A stretch of 39,413 nucleotides of DNA, taken from JAVXNW01 sp036645575 (GTDB taxonomy: Bacteria; Bacillota; Clostridia; Christensenellales; Aristaeellaceae). The position numbers and the translations under genes were made by a program. Each line of letters opens with the position of its first letter. Positions within the stretch are counted from its first letter, which is position 1. The notes beneath the pieces were generated by a model. The model was not told the origin of the DNA and made no database searches. It was given only the letters and a program-made list of their open reading frames with translations. Below are positions 7,331-15,998 of this stretch, piece after piece. Where the stretch lies: assembly GCA_036645575.1 (NCBI GenBank), contig JAVXNW010000007.1, positions 1-39,413 on the forward strand, written 5' to 3'.

Positions 7331-10300
7331 ATGAAGAAATTTTCCGAAGTCAAGGCTGCCCTGATGGAATTGTCGCTTCCGATCGGGCTGTTGATCGCGA
7401 CCGCCTACCCCGAATATAAAATCATCTTCGCCAATGACCTGCTGTGCAAAATGCTCGGGTTTGACGAGGGCGGCGAATCGCTCAAGGCGCTTCGCCCATC
7501 CGCGTGGGACTGCATCTATCGCGAGGATATCCCGTGGCTCAGTGCCGCGGCGGACAAGCGCAGCGGCGACCTGACGCCCTACGCCATCACCTATCGCGCG
7601 GTCAAAAAAGACGGCAGCACCATCTGGGTGACCCAGCATTCGCAGCACATGCTGGACGAAAACGGAAGCGAGCTCGTCTTTGCGTATTATACGGACGTCA
7701 CCGTGCAAAAGCAGCTGGAGGCGGAGATTCTGGCCGGGGCCAAAAAATACGAGATGCTGATCAACTCCATTCCGGGCGGCGTGGGCATGTATCGGTTGGA
7801 CGAGGGCTTTACGCCGATTTTCATGAGCGAGCACGCCTACGACATGTGTGCCATGACCAAGGAAGAATACGAGGCGGCGACCGCGCATTCGACCCTTGAC
7901 GTCTTCTATCCCGACGATCGGCAGGGCCTGATCGACGCGATTCGGACAGCCGCCCTTGGAACGAACAAATTTGAATACACCCACCGCGTGCGCCAGAAGG
8001 ACGGTAGCTATCGCTGGATGCACGTCTCGGGTCAACTGATGGCGGGACCGGAAGGCGCGCCCCTTCTGTACACGGTGTTTACCGACGTCCACGAGCAGAT
8101 CAAGGCGGAGCAGGCGCTGCGCGAGAGCGAGTTTCGCTATGCGGCGGCGATCAAGGCCTCGAACATCAACATCTGGGAGTACGACTACGCCGAAGACGCC
8201 ATGACGATCTTCTCCACTTCGTCCAAGGTGGACCCGCGCGGTCACGTCATCCCGGACTACCTCCACTCGGTCGTCCATGAGGGACACATCAGACCCGACT
8301 GCGCGCCCTTGCTGTTTGACATGATCGAGCAGCTAAAGGCCGGCGCCAAGGAGGTGGGCGCGGATCTATGGATTCGCAATCAAGCGAGCGACCCATTTTG
8401 GTGCGAGCGGGTGACCTACACCAACCTATTTGACGATGCGGGGCATCCCATCAAGGCCTATTGCGTCGGGCACGATGTGACCAAGGAGAAAGAGGCGGAA
8501 AAGCGCTATCTGGACGAGCTGTCCTACCGCGAGGCCATGCAGAAGGCGACGATGGCGTCCATCAACGTCAACCTGACGCAAGACACCATTCTGGACTACA
8601 AGAGCAATTTCCCGGAAGTCGCGGCGCATATGGCGTCCGCCAAGACCGCGCAGGGCTACTTTGACCAGGTGTACACCGAACTTACCACGCCGGAAATGCA
8701 GGAAAAGTGCGCCAAGGTCTTCAACCGGGACGCGCTGCTCAAGCACTTTGCCAACGGCGAAACCACCTTGTCGATGGACCTCACGCGGCGCATTGCGGGA
8801 CGCCGGTATTGGATCAACGCCACGGTTCACATGATGCGCCGGCAGGCCGATCACGACGTGGTCGCCTTCCTATACTCCACCAACATCACCAATGAGCGAA
8901 CCATGCAAAACGTCATGAACGCCATTGTGAAGACCGACTACGACTTTCTGGTGGTGGTGGACGCGCCGCGAAATTTTGCGGTGCGCTACAGCGAGAAGAA
9001 CCTGGACAACGACTATGCCAGCGAGAGCGCTCACTTTGAAGAGGAGACGCAGTCCTACGCGCACGAATATATCTGCAAGGCCGATGCCGCCCGCGTCGCA
9101 ACGGCGATGACGCTCAAAAACATCCTCGCGCAGCTGGACGCACACCCGACGTACAACCTCTTTTACGCGGTTTCCGGCCCGCACGGCGAGACATTGCAAA
9201 AGCAACTGCGCTTTAGCTACATCAACCGCGCGCTCAAGACCTTCCTCATGACGCGGGTGGACATCACCGCCGCAGTGGCCGAGCAAGAAAAGCGCAACCA
9301 AGAACTGACCACCGCGGTAAAGATGGCCGAGCGCGCCAACGCCGCGAAGTCGGAATTTCTCTCGCGCATCAGCCATGAGCTCAGGACGCCGATGAACGCC
9401 ATCATCGGCATGTCCCAGATCGCCCTGCAAAACCTTGATGGCAGTTCTGCCGCCGCGCAAAGCCAAGACGGCCATTTGGTCGCCGTGCAGAGCATCGAAA
9501 AGTCGCTCTACGCCTCGCAGTACCTGCTCCTATTGCTCAACGACATCCTGGATATGTCGAAGATCGAGACCGGCAAGGTGGCGCTCAAAAATGATTTTAT
9601 CGTCTGTCAACGCTTTTTGGACGCGATCAACACCATCATCGGCGCGCAGGCGGCGCAAAAGGGCGTCAACTACCTGGTGCATGAATTTGAGGGACACACG
9701 ACGCGCTATTGGGGGGACGGCGTCCGCCTTCAGCAGATTTTGATCAACATTCTGTCCAACGCGGTGAAGTTCACCCCCAAGGGCGGAACCGTCCGTCTGG
9801 ATATTTCGCAAAGCGCCGTCGCAAACGGCCAAGCGAATTTGTGCTTTCAAATCAGCGATACCGGCATTGGGATCAGCCAGGCGTTCTTGCCCAAGCTCTT
9901 TGAGCCATTTTCGCAGGAGCACAGCGGCTCGACCTCCGAATACGGCGGAAGCGGCCTTGGCTTGGCCATCTCGAAAAACTTGGCCCAGCTCATGGGCGGG
10001 GACATCGCGGTAAAGAGTAAGCCGGGCAAGGGCACCTGCTTTCAGGTGAATGTCACGCTCGGCATTGTCGATGAGGACGCGCCCGACAAAAATTCCGCCC
10101 GCGAGTCCAGCGCGGCTTTCGACTTTGGCGGAAAGCGCTTTTTGCTGGTGGAGGATCATCAGCTCAACATCATGGTGGCCAAGCGAATGCTGGAGTTCAA
10201 AAACGCCACCGTGGACGTCGCCGAAAACGGAAAGATCGGCCTTGAGATGTTTGCGTCTTCGCCCGAGCACACCTACGACGCGGTTTTCATGGACATTCGG

Positions 10301-10531
10301 ATGCCGGTCATGGATGGCCTCGAGGCGGCCAGGCGCATTCGCCACTTGGGCAGCGCGTGGGCCAAGGTCGTGCCCATCCTCGCCATGTCGGCCAACGCCT
10401 TTGACGAGGACGTCCAAAAATCCAAGGACGCCGGCATGGACGCGCATCTGGCCAAGCCCATTGACGCACCCCTGCTCTACCGGACGCTCGAGCAACTTTT
10501 ATCGAAAGGGGGCCACGAAATCGATGGATGA
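7331..10531 (+). CDS. Hybrid sensor histidine kinase, three PAS domains and one receiver (1066 aa)
   Basis: The start is the ATG at 7331, four bases after the previous stop, with AGAGG about 8 nt upstream; a TTG 21 nt earlier is less likely. Domains in order: three PAS/PAC repeats (about 8-135, 140-260, 265-390); a sensor module (about 395-655) clearly paralogous to that of the preceding kinase, with shared YDFL and FSYINR/FSYLDR motifs; HisKA with His682 in SHELRTPMNAIIG; HATPase_c with NILSNAVKF, DTGIGIS and GSGLGLA; and one C-terminal receiver with Asp988 in FMDIRMPVMDG. It has no membrane segments. The two kinases look like a duplicated pair whose N-terminal sensory parts have diverged, so they may report different cytoplasmic signals into one relay. 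It overlaps the Hpt gene by 8 nt. Confidence 0.93.
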   Translation: MKKFSEVKAALMELSLPIGLLIATAYPEYKIIFANDLLCKMLGFDEGGESLKALRPSAWDCIYREDIPWLSAAADKRSGDLTPYAITYRAVKKDGSTIWVTQHSQHMLDENGSELVFAYYTDVTVQKQLEAEILAGAKKYEMLINSIPGGVGMYRLDEGFTPIFMSEHAYDMCAMTKEEYEAATAHSTLDVFYPDDRQGLIDAIRTAALGTNKFEYTHRVRQKDGSYRWMHVSGQLMAGPEGAPLLYTVFTDVHEQIKAEQALRESEFRYAAAIKASNINIWEYDYAEDAMTIFSTSSKVDPRGHVIPDYLHSVVHEGHIRPDCAPLLFDMIEQLKAGAKEVGADLWIRNQASDPFWCERVTYTNLFDDAGHPIKAYCVGHDVTKEKEAEKRYLDELSYREAMQKATMASINVNLTQDTILDYKSNFPEVAAHMASAKTAQGYFDQVYTELTTPEMQEKCAKVFNRDALLKHFANGETTLSMDLTRRIAGRRYWINATVHMMRRQADHDVVAFLYSTNITNERTMQNVMNAIVKTDYDFLVVVDAPRNFAVRYSEKNLDNDYASESAHFEEETQSYAHEYICKADAARVATAMTLKNILAQLDAHPTYNLFYAVSGPHGETLQKQLRFSYINRALKTFLMTRVDITAAVAEQEKRNQELTTAVKMAERANAAKSEFLSRISHELRTPMNAIIGMSQIALQNLDGSSAAAQSQDGHLVAVQSIEKSLYASQYLLLLLNDILDMSKIETGKVALKNDFIVCQRFLDAINTIIGAQAAQKGVNYLVHEFEGHTTRYWGDGVRLQQILINILSNAVKFTPKGGTVRLDISQSAVANGQANLCFQISDTGIGISQAFLPKLFEPFSQEHSGSTSEYGGSGLGLAISKNLAQLMGGDIAVKSKPGKGTCFQVNVTLGIVDEDAPDKNSARESSAAFDFGGKRFLLVEDHQLNIMVAKRMLEFKNATVDVAENGKIGLEMFASSPEHTYDAVFMDIRMPVMDGLEAARRIRHLGSAWAKVVPILAMSANAFDEDVQKSKDAGMDAHLAKPIDAPLLYRTLEQLLSKGGHEIDG

Positions 10532-10868
10532 TCTGATCAAAAAGCTCACCGCGTATGGCGCGGACACCCCGGGCGCCATGGGTCGTTTTTTGGACGACGT
10601 AGATCTGTACAAGACCTGCTTTGCGATGTTCTTGGCGGACGAGAGCTTTGCCCAGCTAGACGCGGCGATCGCGCAAGCGGACTACGCCAAGGCCTTTGAA
10701 TACGCGCACACGCTCAAAGGCGTTGCGGGCAACATGGGTCTCACCCCCCTCTATCAGGTAATCTGCCACATCGTCGAGGCCCTGCGAAGCGCCGATTACG
10801 CCCCCCTCTCGGCCGACCAAGCCGAACTACACCGCCAGCTAGATACCCTTTCCCGCTTCCCCGCATAG
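10524..10868 (+). CDS. Free-standing Hpt histidine phosphotransfer protein (114 aa)
   Basis: The ATG at 10524 overlaps the end of the preceding kinase gene and follows AAAGGGGG by about 11 nt. The 114-residue, all-helical product carries the Hpt signature AHTLKGVAGNMG with the phosphorylatable His62. Such proteins shuttle phosphate between receiver domains of hybrid kinases and terminal response regulators. As the last gene of the operon, it is the natural link between the three receivers on the two kinases and the two receivers on the GGDEF/EAL protein. No output domain is present. The length fits the family. Confidence 0.9.
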   Translation: MDDLIKKLTAYGADTPGAMGRFLDDVDLYKTCFAMFLADESFAQLDAAIAQADYAKAFEYAHTLKGVAGNMGLTPLYQVICHIVEALRSADYAPLSADQAELHRQLDTLSRFPA

Positions 10869-11176
10869 CCGGATTTCCCCTCCCCCGCCGCGCTTTCCGT
10901 TGCCGTTCTTTCTCCCCCGCGCCGCGCTTTCCGGTATGGGCAAACAGCCCTTTCCGGGCGGCGAATGGCAAGCCAAAAATGCGTTCATGTCGAGAATTTG
11001 TATAAGGGGCTGTTGCTCAAACCCCATCACCTCCAAAACCGCACAAAAAATCCGCTCTCAAGCGCTGCTTGAAAGCGGATGATGGTCATTGTTGCCTTAG
11101 CGCGCGCTGAAAATCACGCTTGTGCAACCGCCCCTTTTGTGACATTTAGCGTCGCGCCCTTTGCGGCCGGGGCGAT
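10869..11176. other. Convergent intergenic region between the Hpt gene and the dipeptidase gene
   Basis: About 308 bases. It holds an imperfect direct repeat (CGCCGCGCTTTCCG-like copies near 10887-10899 and 10919-10932) and the minus-strand terminator at 11045-11080. No gene is visible, and no clear terminator for the plus-strand operon could be found. Confidence 0.6.
11045..11080 (-). terminator. Rho-independent terminator of the dipeptidase gene
   Basis: On the minus strand a 14-bp stem with one mismatch (ATCCGCTTTCAAGC / GCTTGAGAGCGGAT, 11050-11080, 3-nt loop) is followed directly by TTTTTT. It lies about 97 nt past the stop codon. Confidence 0.85.
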
Positions 11177-13018
11177 TTAGGCGCTGATCTTCAAAAGGGT
11201 CATGGCGGTGAAGGGATTGCCTTCTTCGGTCTGGCCGCCTAGGAAGAATTCAAATTCGCCGGTGAGCGCGTCGGCCATCAGCTTGAGCGGGTCAAAAGCG
11301 ACCGAATACGTGCCGCTTCCAAGGTCTGTCAGCGTGCCTTCGAGCGCGGGCGCGTACTTAAGGCGCGTGTTCGTAAAGCCCATGCCGAAGATCAGGCCCT
11401 TTTCAAGCGGCGTGCCCGGGCAGGTAAAGGTGAGGGTATAGGCGCTCTCGGGGGCGCTGATTGACAGGGGCGCGGGCGGCGCGATTTCAACCACCGGAAA
11501 GTGTTCGCGCGCATAGCCCATCAGGCGCTCAAGCGCGGCCTTGGCCATCGCACGGTCGCTCTGCGCGACCAGCGCGGTCGCCTCGTCCGCCTTGCCCGCC
11601 TGAATGAGCGCCGAAGCCTGCGCCGTGAGCGCCTCGTTTGACCGGACGTAGCCGGCGTGCAGTTCCTCGTTGAGCGCCTTGACGCCCTCGATCTGCTGCG
11701 CATAGCACAGATCGAGCAAATTTTCAAAGTCGCGCATTTTCTGCCAGCCGCTTTCTTTGTAGCACACCGCCTCGGCGTCGGGCAGCAGGTGCTCCGCCAT
11801 CGCCTGCGCGGGGTCGTCCATCCGGTCAATCTCGTCCGCCACGCCATTGAGCGGGTGGATCGGCAGATAGGGCAATTCGCACGGGCGGCCATACGCGGTC
11901 CACAGCGTAATGAGCTGCGCCTCGTCGGTAAACGCGCAGATGCTGCTTTCGAGCGTCGTGCCCGTGCAGATGCGGCGAACGCGCGTGTCGTGCGGCGCGG
12001 CGCCGGGGCCAAAGCGCGTCTCGTCGTCCGGGGTGCCCTCGTAGTGGGTGGACAGGATCCGGGCGATCGCCTCCGGCGTCACGGGCGCGTCAACCGAAAC
12101 GGCGAAGGGCATCCCCTCGCTTTCCGTGTCCCACGCGCGCCCAAGCAGCATCTCGAGGGCATGTTTCTCGCGCAGGACGTTGCTGTCCAGGCGATAGGAA
12201 TCCCCATCCTGATAGGCCTTGGAAAAATCAAAATCGCCGAAGTCGCCCGCCACGGCCGGCGTATACCAGCCCTGCTCGATGGCATAACTCACGATGTCAT
12301 CGGGGTAAAACATCTCGTCAAATTCGTCAAGGCCGCGAAATGTGTAGTGATTGGGCATCACCACGACCATGTCGTCGGGCACGCGCGCGGCGACGTAATG
12401 CCTGCCGCTGGCGATCTGGATCATGAACGCCTCGTCCTTGTCCGCCACCGTATAGGCGCGCCCGGACGGCGCATAGCCCCACGTCTCGATCAGGTCGATG
12501 AGGATCTTTAGCCCATCTCGGGCGCTTGTCGCGCGCTCAATGACGGCGCGGCGCAAATTGTATTCAATGCCGCCCTCGGTCAGGCGCGCGTCGTCGTAGA
12601 TGTTCTCCCTCGAGTCGGCGTTGGTGTTGCTGATCAGGTAGACGCCGTTTTCGTTCAAAAACATGTCCGCCGTGCGCAGGCCGCCGCCCGCCGCCTTGAT
12701 CTCAGACCAGTAGTAGCCCCAGGTGCTCGCGACCTGCGGGACGGCCGCGCGCCCCTCCTCGGCGGGCAGCACCGTGCCCTCGGGCCATTGCGCGCCCTCA
12801 ACATAGCCGTGGCGCACCACGCAGCGCCCGTCGTCGTCCTCGTTGTGCCCGATCAGCACGTGCCCCGTCGCGGACACACCCTTGCCCGCGATGATCGTCA
12901 TGCAGTTGAGCGGCAGCTTGTCCGCCCAGTCGGGATCTCGCCTGTCCGCGCTCGCCAGCGCGCCGGTGCTTGCGCTCGCCAGCATCAAAACCAGCAGCCA
13001 TGCCCACATCTTTTTCAT
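11177..13018 (-). CDS. Secreted C69-family dipeptidase (613 aa)
   Basis: The ATG at 13018 follows GGGGAGG by 7 nt. An N-terminal signal peptide (hydrophobic core about residues 6-16, cleavage near ALA-SA at 22-23) indicates export. Cys39 in NCMTIIAGKGVSATG matches the catalytic nucleophile position of peptidase family C69 (PepD-type), in which the cysteine becomes N-terminal after processing. The following GHNEDD segment and the SNTNADSRENIYDDARL region are also typical. The family hydrolyses dipeptides; an exported member would act on peptides or peptidoglycan fragments outside the membrane. At 613 aa it is longer than the usual 470-550, with extra C-terminal sequence. It is a single gene with a perfect SigA promoter and its own terminator. 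Confidence 0.88.
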   Translation of the reverse strand: MKKMWAWLLVLMLASASTGALASADRRDPDWADKLPLNCMTIIAGKGVSATGHVLIGHNEDDDGRCVVRHGYVEGAQWPEGTVLPAEEGRAAVPQVASTWGYYWSEIKAAGGGLRTADMFLNENGVYLISNTNADSRENIYDDARLTEGGIEYNLRRAVIERATSARDGLKILIDLIETWGYAPSGRAYTVADKDEAFMIQIASGRHYVAARVPDDMVVVMPNHYTFRGLDEFDEMFYPDDIVSYAIEQGWYTPAVAGDFGDFDFSKAYQDGDSYRLDSNVLREKHALEMLLGRAWDTESEGMPFAVSVDAPVTPEAIARILSTHYEGTPDDETRFGPGAAPHDTRVRRICTGTTLESSICAFTDEAQLITLWTAYGRPCELPYLPIHPLNGVADEIDRMDDPAQAMAEHLLPDAEAVCYKESGWQKMRDFENLLDLCYAQQIEGVKALNEELHAGYVRSNEALTAQASALIQAGKADEATALVAQSDRAMAKAALERLMGYAREHFPVVEIAPPAPLSISAPESAYTLTFTCPGTPLEKGLIFGMGFTNTRLKYAPALEGTLTDLGSGTYSVAFDPLKLMADALTGEFEFFLGGQTEEGNPFTAMTLLKISA

Positions 13019-13135
13019 TCGAATGCCTCCCCATCATGCCAACTTTGTCGCGCCTCGAAGCGGCCGCGCAGCCTGCGCGCTTTGATTAAAAAACGGCTTG
13101 AGCGATCTCGCGCGACCGCCAAGCCCATGCCCATA

Positions 13136-13164
13136 ATTATAACCCGCTCAAGCGGACTTGTCAA
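13136..13164 (-). promoter_or_regulatory. SigA promoter of the dipeptidase gene, with a palindrome in the spacer
   Basis: On the minus strand TTGACA (complement 13159-13164) and TATAAT (complement 13136-13141) are perfect hexamers separated by 17 nt. The spacer contains the palindrome CCGCTTGAGCGG (13144-13155), a candidate operator. The mRNA leader would be about 110 nt. Confidence 0.88.
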
Positions 13165-13175
13165 CCCGCCGGGAA

Positions 13176-13225
13176 TTTCCGTGTGCCCCTTTTCGGGCAA
13201 TTTCCGCGCGCCCCTTTTCGGGCAA
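13176..13225. repeat. Tandem direct repeat, two 25-bp units
   Basis: Two adjacent 25-bp units (13176-13200 and 13201-13225) differ at only two positions. Each contains GCCCCTTTTCGGGC, a short inverted repeat. The pair lies between the divergent dipeptidase and yitT-like promoters. Confidence 0.85.
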
Positions 13226-13310
13226 ATCGAGCCTATGCGCCGCCCGTCGCCATGCAAACGACGCTTCCCGCTTCGCCCCGCCTTAAAATCGCTTTTCTTG
13301 GCCGCGCCCC

Positions 13311-13340
13311 TTGGCAATTTCATCGAAATGATGCTATAAT
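13311..13340 (+). promoter_or_regulatory. SigA promoter of the YitT-family gene
   Basis: TTGGCA (13311-13316), an 18-nt spacer and TATAAT (13335-13340). The predicted transcription start near 13347 excludes the ATG at 13346 and supports the GTG start at 13370. Confidence 0.8.
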
Positions 13341-13369
13341 GAAGCATGATCAACAAAGGAGAAACACAC

Positions 13370-14248
13370 GTGGAATTTAAAAAGCAACACACGCTCTTTG
13401 CGTATCTGGCGATGATTGGGCTGGCCATTTTGACCGCGCTCAACTATCAGATCTTCATCCTCTACAACGCCTTTGCGCCCTCGGGAATCAACGGCCTTGC
13501 GACCATGGCGCAGTACCTGTTTCACATCAGCATCGGCTACCTGTCGCTGATCATCAACCTGCCGCTGGCTGCGTTTGTCTTTTTCAAGGTGGACAAGCAG
13601 TTTGCGCTCAAGACGCTGACGTTTGTGCTGGCCTTTTCGGCGGGCATGCTGCTGTTTCAAAACTGGGTGGACCTGAGCCGCTTCATCTATCACACAAGCG
13701 ACGGGCGCAGCACGATCTTGGCGCCCATTGCCTCCGGCACGATCAACGGCCTGATCTACGGCGCGGCCATTCGCCTGGGCGGGAGCACGGGCGGCGCCGA
13801 CTTTATCGCGCGCTATGTGCACAAGCGCCGCCCGGAATACTCGATGATGCGCATCATCTTCGCCTTCAACGTCGTGATTGCGGGCATTTCCTATTTCGTG
13901 TACAACTTCAACATCGAGCCGGTCATCCTGTGCATCCTCTATAGCTTCATCACCTCCAAGGTGAGCGACAGCATCCTCAAGGGCGGCGAGCAGGCGCTCA
14001 AGGTCGAGATGATCACAAAGCACCCGCACGAGATCACGCAGGCGCTCATCGAGGGATTGCACCACTCGGTCACCATCCTGAACGCCGAGGGCGGCTATTC
14101 CCGCGAGAACAAGACCATGCTCGTGTGCATCATCAACAAGCACCAGATCACCCGCCTGACCGAGATCATCCGCGAATTTCCCGACACCTTCGCCTGCGTG
14201 ACCGACGTAAGCAAAACGCTCGGCAACTTCAAGCGCATAGGCCGCTAG
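13370..14248 (+). CDS. YitT-family membrane protein (DUF161 + DUF2179), 292 aa
   Basis: GTG at 13370 is chosen because AAAGGAG sits 8 nt upstream and the promoter lies too close to an earlier in-frame ATG. The N-terminal two thirds hold about five to six hydrophobic helices, with the family's ASGTINGLIYGAAIRLGGSTGGADFIARY-type region seen around residues 120-150 (only short pieces quoted here). The C-terminal third is a soluble domain of DUF2179 type (ITQALIEGLHHSVTIL and the VCIINKHQITRLTEII segment). Members are integral membrane proteins of Firmicutes with no settled function. Monocistronic, between its promoter and a strong terminator. Confidence 0.9.
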   Translation: MEFKKQHTLFAYLAMIGLAILTALNYQIFILYNAFAPSGINGLATMAQYLFHISIGYLSLIINLPLAAFVFFKVDKQFALKTLTFVLAFSAGMLLFQNWVDLSRFIYHTSDGRSTILAPIASGTINGLIYGAAIRLGGSTGGADFIARYVHKRRPEYSMMRIIFAFNVVIAGISYFVYNFNIEPVILCILYSFITSKVSDSILKGGEQALKVEMITKHPHEITQALIEGLHHSVTILNAEGGYSRENKTMLVCIINKHQITRLTEIIREFPDTFACVTDVSKTLGNFKRIGR

Positions 14249-14281
14249 AGGGCTTTAACCGCAGCAAGGGGGGCAAAATAT

Positions 14282-14327
14282 TTCAAGCGCGTGGGCCGTT
14301 TACGGGCTGACGCGCTTGAATTTTTTT
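14282..14327 (+). terminator. Strong, probably bidirectional terminator between the YitT gene and lonB
   Basis: A perfect 11-bp stem TTCAAGCGCGT (14282-14292) / ACGCGCTTGAA (14310-14320) is followed by seven T. On the minus strand the stem is followed by AATATTTT, so it may also end the convergent lonB transcript, whose stop lies about 15 nt away. Confidence 0.92.
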
Positions 14328-14341
14328 CTCCCTTGCCTTTG

Positions 14342-15991
14342 CTATTGCGCCTCGGCGGCTAGTTGGGGGGCGGATATGCTTGGGCGGGCTTGGCCGCTTT
14401 GAGTGCCTAGCGCCCAGGAGATCGCCTCGCGCAGTTCGCGGATCGGGACGACCTCGATGGGTAGTTCCCGGTAGCGCTGGCGGTCGTTTTCCTGCGGGAT
14501 CAACACCATTTTAAGCCCCGCGCGCATCGCCGCCTGAATCTTTTCGCTGACGCCGCCGACCGGCAGCACACGCCCCTGCACCGACATTTCGCCCGTCATG
14601 GCCATGTCGCCGCGCACGGGCATTTGATTGAGCGCCGAGTACGCGGCCACCGCCATCGCCACACCCGCCGACGGGCCGTCCACCGGCGTTCCGCCCGGGA
14701 AATTGATGTGCAAATCCACCTGATCCATGTGCTCGCCCATCGCGCGAAGCACGGTCAACACGTTCTCCGCCGCGCCGCGCGCCATCGACGTGCGCATGAG
14801 CGTGTGCCCGCCCCCGCCCAGCTGCTCCTGCTCCACGATCCCGGTCACGTGCACCTGCCCCGTCCCCGGTTGCGCGACCGCCTCCAGCTCCATCACCACG
14901 CCCTGGTGCGCGCCGTGCACCGCCAGCCCGTTTACGCGGCCCGGTTGCGGCGCGCGCACGCAGCCCTTTGCGGGCATCTGCGCGTAGTGCCCGCACTCGA
15001 GCACCCACTCCACATCCGCGTGCGTGAGCTGGTCACGCCCCTCCGCCTGCGCGACCCCCGCCGCCATCTGTACGATGTTCACCGCGTCGCGGCCGCTGCC
15101 CGAATGCCGACCGATCAGGCACGCGTCCGCCTCCTCGAGCGGGAACCCCACGCGCCTGCCCGCGCCATCCGCGATCTGGGTGAGCTCCTCCGCCTCGAGC
15201 GGCCGAAAGAATATCTCCATGCACCGCGACCGAAGCGCCGGCGGCAATTCCTCCGGCGCCCTTGTGGTCGCGCCGACCAGCCTAAAGTCCGCCGGCAACC
15301 CGTTTTCAAAGATCTCATGGATGTGCCGGGGCGTCTTTGCGTCGTCCGGGTCGTAGTACGCCGACTCAAAGCGCACCTTTCTATCCTCGAGCACCTTGAG
15401 CAGCTTGTTCATCTGCGCCGGGTGCAGTTCGCCAATCTCGTCCAAAAACAGCACGCCCCCATGCGCGCGCGTCACCGCGCCCTCCTTGGGCTGCGGAATG
15501 CCATTCATGCCCAATTGCCCCGCGCCCTGGTAGATCGGGTCGTGAATGCTGCCAATTAATGGATCTGCGATAGACCGTTCGTCGTATCTTGTGCACGTTG
15601 CATCCATTTCAATGAAAGGGGCGCTGGGCAGGAAGGGGGTTCCGGGCGAATGCTTGGCGACCTCGAGCACCAGGCGCGCGGCGCAGGTCTTGCCGATGCC
15701 GGGCGGGCCGTAGAGTATGACGTGCTGGGGATTGGGGCCGCACAGGATCGCCTTGAGCGCGCGCACGCCCTCCTGCTGGCCGATGATGTCCTCGAGCGAC
15801 GCCGGACGCACGCGCTCGGTCAGCGGTTCGCTCAGGTGAATCCTGCGCAGTCTGTTCAGTTTCTCCATGTCGCGCGACGCGCTGGGTCCGCGCACGCTGT
15901 CGGGCCGCTCCTGCCCCTTGATCTGCCGATAAAAATAGATGCCCACGATCACCGTGACCGTCAACTGAATGAACATGAGGACAGCCGTCAA
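14342..15991 (-). CDS. lonB: LonB-type ATP-dependent protease, membrane-anchored, 549 aa
   Basis: The TTG at 15991 is chosen because GGGAGG lies 7 nt upstream; an ATG five codons later lacks a ribosome-binding site. Residues about 4-20 form one transmembrane helix, as in Bacillus LonB. Then comes an AAA+ module with Walker A GPPGIGKT (95-102), Walker B VLFLDEIGEL and an arginine-finger region, and a C-terminal S16 protease domain with the catalytic dyad Ser441 (in DGPSAG) and Lys484 (in GGVSEKI), spaced 43 residues as usual in Lon. The length is near the usual 550. LonB degrades regulatory proteins during endospore formation. It is the last gene of the tig-clpP-clpX-lonB cluster and is separated from clpX by a hairpin that includes its own ribosome-binding site. 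Confidence 0.92.
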   Translation of the reverse strand: MTAVLMFIQLTVTVIVGIYFYRQIKGQERPDSVRGPSASRDMEKLNRLRRIHLSEPLTERVRPASLEDIIGQQEGVRALKAILCGPNPQHVILYGPPGIGKTCAARLVLEVAKHSPGTPFLPSAPFIEMDATCTRYDERSIADPLIGSIHDPIYQGAGQLGMNGIPQPKEGAVTRAHGGVLFLDEIGELHPAQMNKLLKVLEDRKVRFESAYYDPDDAKTPRHIHEIFENGLPADFRLVGATTRAPEELPPALRSRCMEIFFRPLEAEELTQIADGAGRRVGFPLEEADACLIGRHSGSGRDAVNIVQMAAGVAQAEGRDQLTHADVEWVLECGHYAQMPAKGCVRAPQPGRVNGLAVHGAHQGVVMELEAVAQPGTGQVHVTGIVEQEQLGGGGHTLMRTSMARGAAENVLTVLRAMGEHMDQVDLHINFPGGTPVDGPSAGVAMAVAAYSALNQMPVRGDMAMTGEMSVQGRVLPVGGVSEKIQAAMRAGLKMVLIPQENDRQRYRELPIEVVPIRELREAISWALGTQSGQARPSISAPQLAAEAQ

Positions 15992-15998
15992 AAAACAT

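Noticed and set aside
11046..11080. Terminator for the plus-strand phosphorelay operon
   Set aside because: The hairpin is followed by GATGGTCATTG on the plus strand; the T-tract exists only on the minus strand, so it belongs to the dipeptidase gene.
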